Part shown: positions 60,636-64,000 of the stretch, in pieces
Position numbering within the stretch: the stretch's first letter is position 1
How the letters are laid out: every line of letters starts with the position of its first letter
Assembly (NCBI GenBank): GCA_947502145.1
Contig: CANMYO010000001.1
Coordinates: 1-64,000, forward strand
DNA length: 64,000 nucleotides
DNA from: an uncultured Paracoccaceae bacterium
Lineage (GTDB): Bacteria > Pseudomonadota > Alphaproteobacteria > Rhodobacterales > Rhodobacteraceae
Direction of reading: 5' to 3'
Position numbers and translations under genes: made by a program
Notes under the pieces: generated by a model
Seen by the model: only the letters and a program-made list of their open reading frames with translations
Told to the model about the DNA's origin: nothing
The model's database searches: none

Positions 60636-61343
60636 TCAAGCGCTGACCGATGGGCCAGAAACATTGTTGCCTTGAGAATGCTCGGTTATGAGTGCCAACA
60701 TTTCTTCAGTGGTGCGGTCCCAGTGTTGGCGATAAAGGACCTCTAGCTGGCGCGAATCTGCAACCAGCAATGCTTCGTACATTTGGCGATGTTCTTCTGT
60801 GGACTGCCGCGGCAGCGCCCTAAGACGAAGAGCAAAATAGCGCGCCCTGTCGGTCAGACCGCGTTGTGCGTGATACATGTCGCGAATGCGCCCATTCCCA
60901 CAAAAATCTACGACCGTGTAGTGAAATCGCGTATCCGCTTTCGCCCAGAATTCTCGATCTTCAGCCTCAATTGCCGATTGCATGTCAGATACACACTGCG
61001 CAAGCACGCTAAGCACTTCACTGCGATCCTCCATTCTTGCGATCTGCAATACAGCTTCAAGCTCAAGAGCCTTTGTCACTTGATGAATTTCTTTAACGTC
61101 CTTGGCGCTCAGTGGCAGAATGCGGGTGCCACGGCGCGGGACAATCTGGACAAGGCTTTCCGTTTGTAACCGCAACAATGCTTCACGCACCGGCGTACGG
61201 CTTACGTCAAAAGCCTCGCAAAGCTCCCTATCAGACCAGAAGCTATCCGGCGCCAATTCGTTGGACAGGATCGCCCCCCGCAGCTTTTCGTAACACTGCT
61301 CTGTGAGCGATTGCCGGGTGTCATTTTGCGACTCATATCTCAT
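60636..61343 (-). CDS. GntR-family regulator, FCD subfamily
   Basis: A 235-residue regulator with the winged helix-turn-helix at residues about 15-80 (SDRELCEAFDVSRTPVREALLRLQTESLV) and an FCD ligand domain with TRFHYTVVDFCGN. It leads the TRAP operon, 27 bp before dctP, and is the likely controller of it. It is a close relative of the regulator at 55271-55972, sharing long identical runs. Upstream at 61344-61400 the DNA is very AT-rich and contains a TTTGATATATTAATT stretch that could hold operator sites. Confidence 0.92.
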   Translation of the reverse strand: MRYESQNDTRQSLTEQCYEKLRGAILSNELAPDSFWSDRELCEAFDVSRTPVREALLRLQTESLVQIVPRRGTRILPLSAKDVKEIHQVTKALELEAVLQIARMEDRSEVLSVLAQCVSDMQSAIEAEDREFWAKADTRFHYTVVDFCGNGRIRDMYHAQRGLTDRARYFALRLRALPRQSTEEHRQMYEALLVADSRQLEVLYRQHWDRTTEEMLALITEHSQGNNVSGPSVSA

Positions 61344-61535
61344 ACATCATTTGATATATTAATTACGATTTCATTTCAAACATTAGTTCATATTTTTCCC
61401 TGCCCCCCTTCCTTCCTCAGAAGCAGGTCGAATTCTAGAGACATTTTTACCTTCAAAAACAAAATGTTAGCTAGGACCATCAGCGGGAAACCAACGATTT
61501 TGCGCTGCAGATGAAGGGTCAAAGTCGATCAAGAG

Positions 61536-62021
61536 TCAGAGGATTGATTGCCCTGTGGTGACCCAATCTTTTTCAGATTGCGACAGCCTCTTGTCTGTCA
61601 ACGGGTGAGTCACACGCCTCTTGATCACCAACGGGGGGGCGGTTGCTATCTCGGCTCCGGCAAGGGCGGCATCTTTGAAGTGATTGGCCGCGAAACACAG
61701 GGTGGCATTTGTCTTCTTGCCCGCCGCTGAAAAATGGCGAAAGGCTCGCAATCCCTTTGAAAACAGCGGAAGTTTGATCACAACATTCGTTATGATCTGG
61801 GCGAGCTTTTCACCCTCAGCGATCATACCGGCGGCATCGGTTGCCGCGACTTCGGCAAAACCCCGGTCCGATATTTCAGAGCAAATCTCTTTAATCACCT
61901 TTAAGAACCTGCGCCCGGATCTCGCGACGAGCGATGGCTTTGTCGTCGCTCCGTCCATCAGCTCAATGCGTTTTAGGTGACGAATATCGTCGATGTCTGC
62001 CGTGTCAGCAAAAACGCCATA
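61536..62021 (-). pseudogene. Transaldolase / fructose-6-phosphate aldolase-like gene with an internal deletion
   Basis: The frame starts near YGVFADTADIDDIRHLK and follows the small transaldolase (TalC/FSA) family through NVVIKLPL, which holds the Schiff-base Lys, to KKTNATLCFAAN. It then jumps directly to HFKDAALAGAEIATAPP and ends normally with HPLTDKRLSQSEKDWVTTGQSI. About 60 residues of the barrel are missing, including the usual SPFVGRLDD and AASIR strands. A conserved Asn in the TTNPS motif is also changed to Lys (TTKPS). The gene is therefore almost certainly inactive. It lies 34 bp after the xylulokinase gene in the same direction, where an active copy would fit the pentose pathway. 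Confidence 0.8.
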
Positions 62022-62055
62022 GGAATATCCTTGTTTGAACTCCGATCCGGCGTTG

Positions 62056-63519
62056 TTAAGTTTGCATTGATTTGTGCGCCGGATAGGCCCTGCGATAGGC
62101 ACCGTAGGCGGCTTCGTAATCGTCGCGCAGGCGTACATCTGGGTTGACCACAGCCCGAATGGCAGGTGGCGTCATGACATCGGACGGGTCAACCTTGGTC
62201 GTGGCGCAGATCGCAAGTCGCGCAGCACCCAAGGCCGCGCCAAACTCGCTGCCACTTGGCAAGGCCAGTGGCACGTTCAAGATAGTCGCCAGTAACTGGC
62301 ACCAATAAGGTGATGCGGTCCCGCCACCGAAGGCCAAAAGCTGTTCAAATTCAGTTCCCGTTTCACGGAGCGCTTCCAAGCAATCGCGAAGTGCAAAACA
62401 CACCCCTTCAAGGATAGCCTGCGTCATATCCCGCCTTTCGGTATCTACGCCAAGCCCGACGAAGCCACCTCTGATGTGGCTATCATTGTGCGGTGTTCGC
62501 TCTCCCGAGAGGTAAGGCAGAAATGTCGTGCCGCTTGACCCTTGCAACTCCGTACCGAGTTCGCTGGTCAGCTCTGCTGGCGTGGCCCCTGTGATGCCGG
62601 AAAACCAATTCAAACAATCTGTTGCCGCCAGAATGACCCCCATCTGGTACCAGCGTTCGGGCACCGCATGACAGAAGGTATGCACCGCCGTTTCCGGTCT
62701 CGGAGCAAAGTTTTCCTTTGCGGCCAGCAATACGCCCGAAGTCCCAAGTGACACAAATCCGCTGCCTTCTGAGAGCAGCCCTGCGCCGCAAGCCGTGGCC
62801 GCATTGTCCCCTGCCCCACCTGCGACGATCACAGGGTCTTCAAGCCGCCATTCCTGCATGCGCTTTGCACACAAGAGTTCCGCCTCGGCGGACCCTTCGA
62901 CAACGCGCGGCATATGGTCCTTGGACAGACCGCCCAGGTTCAGCAGCTTCTCTGACCAATCCCGGCGCGCCACATCAAGCCAGGCTGTGCCGGCGGCGTC
63001 GGACATATCGGTGACCGCCTCACCCGTCAGCCAGAAATTGAGGAAAGCCGCAGGCAACAGGACTTTTGCGGTACGCCAAAAGTTCTCTGGCTCGTGTTTG
63101 GCAATCCATTGGAGCTTGGGGGCGGTGAAGCCGGGGAAAACGATATTGCCAGATAGGCGCCGCGCGTCTTCCGACGCATCTAGTTCTGCGGCTTCTGCAT
63201 GGCTGCGGGTGTCGTTCCAGAGAATACAGGGGCGGATCACCTCACCTGCCTTGTCAATCAGAACGGCCCCATGCATGTGGCCAGAGACGCCGACCCCTGC
63301 AAGGTTGCCCCATTCGGCGGGAAACCTTTGACGCAGATCGGCCGCGACTTCCTGACAGGCCGTGATCCAATCGTTTGGATCCTGCTCGCTCCATCCCGAA
63401 TGCGGCCGGGCCACATCGTAATGGGCTTCCGCAGATCCGATGACATCACCGGTTGCATCAACTAGCAGCCCGCGCAGCCCCGAAGTCCCGAGGTCCAAAC
63501 CTAGAAATGTTGATGCCAT
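62056..63519 (-). CDS. xylB: Xylulokinase
   Basis: A 487-residue carbohydrate kinase of the FGGY family, most like xylulokinase. It starts FLGLDLGTSGLRGLLVDATG (phosphate-binding) and has GVGVSGHMHGAVLID with the catalytic-site segment, GAGDNAATACGAG with the catalytic Asp, and the FGGY signature region LAFGGGTASPYWCQLLATILNVP. It phosphorylates D-xylulose with ATP in the cytoplasm, giving an intermediate of the pentose phosphate pathway. It is downstream of a TIM-barrel isomerase and upstream of the broken transaldolase, so the locus handles a pentose or pentitol. Confidence 0.92.
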   Translation of the reverse strand: MASTFLGLDLGTSGLRGLLVDATGDVIGSAEAHYDVARPHSGWSEQDPNDWITACQEVAADLRQRFPAEWGNLAGVGVSGHMHGAVLIDKAGEVIRPCILWNDTRSHAEAAELDASEDARRLSGNIVFPGFTAPKLQWIAKHEPENFWRTAKVLLPAAFLNFWLTGEAVTDMSDAAGTAWLDVARRDWSEKLLNLGGLSKDHMPRVVEGSAEAELLCAKRMQEWRLEDPVIVAGGAGDNAATACGAGLLSEGSGFVSLGTSGVLLAAKENFAPRPETAVHTFCHAVPERWYQMGVILAATDCLNWFSGITGATPAELTSELGTELQGSSGTTFLPYLSGERTPHNDSHIRGGFVGLGVDTERRDMTQAILEGVCFALRDCLEALRETGTEFEQLLAFGGGTASPYWCQLLATILNVPLALPSGSEFGAALGAARLAICATTKVDPSDVMTPPAIRAVVNPDVRLRDDYEAAYGAYRRAYPAHKSMQT

Positions 63520-63558
63520 AACGGGATTTCCTTTCGATCAAATCCGTCGCGCTCTGCT

Positions 63559-64000
63559 CTAGAGACCAAGAGTTTCACGTGCGAATGTCACGCTTGCCGT
63601 AAGCCATTCTAGTTCCTTGGCGCGCGCGGCATCCATATCTTCTTCCTGCGGCAGCCAGTGCTCCATGATGACATTGATGTCTCGTCCTTCAGGCATGGCT
63701 GCAAGCACGGCGTCACAATCCGTCCGCCCCTGACCCAGTGGGGTGCCGAGAATACGGAATCCAACGCCATAGGGATCAGGTACGATGTCATAGTCTTTCA
63801 GATGCAAATTGATCGTATGGGCAGCCAATGTCCCGACGGTTTCCATCGGCCATTCCCCCGCGCAGATCGAATTTGCCACGTCAAGACAGACGCCAACGAT
63901 CGGGCTGTTGATCTCGTCCAGCAGTTCCACCAAACGCGGCGCAGGATAATTGAAGTGATTTTCAATTGCGATACGAACGCCAGCGCTTTCGGCAAGTGGC
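63559..64000 (-). CDS. Sugar phosphate isomerase/epimerase, N terminus beyond window
   Basis: The C-terminal 146 residues of a TIM-barrel isomerase/epimerase; the reading frame is open to the window end at 64000 and the true start lies further right. The visible part has VRIAIENHFNY (metal Glu), VGVCLDVANSICAGEW (Asp), INLHLKDYD (His and Asp) and NVIMEHWLP (Glu), matching the divalent metal site of the family. It would convert the imported sugar, or a derivative, to the ketose that xylulokinase phosphorylates. It precedes xylB by 39 bp in the same direction. Confidence 0.85.
   Translation of the reverse strand, partial: PLAESAGVRIAIENHFNYPAPRLVELLDEINSPIVGVCLDVANSICAGEWPMETVGTLAAHTINLHLKDYDIVPDPYGVGFRILGTPLGQGRTDCDAVLAAMPEGRDINVIMEHWLPQEEDMDAARAKELEWLTASVTFARETLGL

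Overview
This 64 kb window is high-GC chromosomal DNA that looks like an alphaproteobacterium of the Rhodobacteraceae (Roseobacter group). The core orders infA-maf-rng-yacG-tRNA-Phe and murA-DUF2948-hisD-UPF0262-LMW phosphatase, a DUF2585 gene, and the dctP/Q/M and opp-type transport operons all fit that family. The genus cannot be fixed from sequence alone.

Layout. 1-7504 is an accessory segment on the 3' side of tRNA-Phe. It holds an XRE regulator with a perfect operator-like palindrome, three small unknown genes, a DMT exporter with its MarR regulator, and a 1281-residue protein with a nuclease-like N terminus, a STAND-type NTPase and a long helical C terminus, similar in plan to antiviral Avs proteins. 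7505-21851 is housekeeping: tRNA-Phe, yacG, rng, maf, infA, a phosphatase, hisD, murA, tRNA-Thr, an acyl-CoA synthetase, an exporter and tRNA-Gly. 21979-34155 is a catabolic locus: a divergent AraC regulator, then two phytanoyl-CoA-dioxygenase-family enzymes, an MBL-fold protein, a complete peptide/oligosaccharide-type ABC importer and a GH38 alpha-mannosidase.

34240-44937 is the most unusual part. Eight tightly packed genes, most overlapping by 4 bp, encode a cytochrome P450, a class I-like HMG-CoA reductase, a UbiA-family prenyltransferase, a PEP-synthase/rifampin-phosphotransferase-like enzyme, a BtaA-like (DUF3419) aminocarboxypropyl transferase, a phytol/dolichol-kinase-like membrane protein, a GNAT acyltransferase and an acyl-adenylating ligase. 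They sit behind a palindrome that overlaps a possible promoter. I know of no described pathway with this set. An isoprenoid- or lipid-derived small molecule is the best guess.

45029-48511 is copper handling: a truncated CDF remnant, CopA, and CueR with a textbook 19-bp-spacer promoter. 48512-54300 holds a sterol-desaturase-family gene with an apparent frameshift, a ChaC/dipeptidase pair that would break down glutathione, a WYL regulator and an epoxide hydrolase. 54301-64000 looks less GC-rich and more accessory: a decayed dimethylglycine-dehydrogenase-like gene, three GntR/FCD regulators (two close paralogues), a TRAP importer, two sugar-phosphate isomerase/epimerase genes (one cut by the window end), a xylulokinase and an internally deleted transaldolase. 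Together these suggest uptake and phosphorylation of a pentose, pentulose or related polyol. Three tRNA genes were found. No rRNA, CRISPR array or intact insertion sequence was seen.
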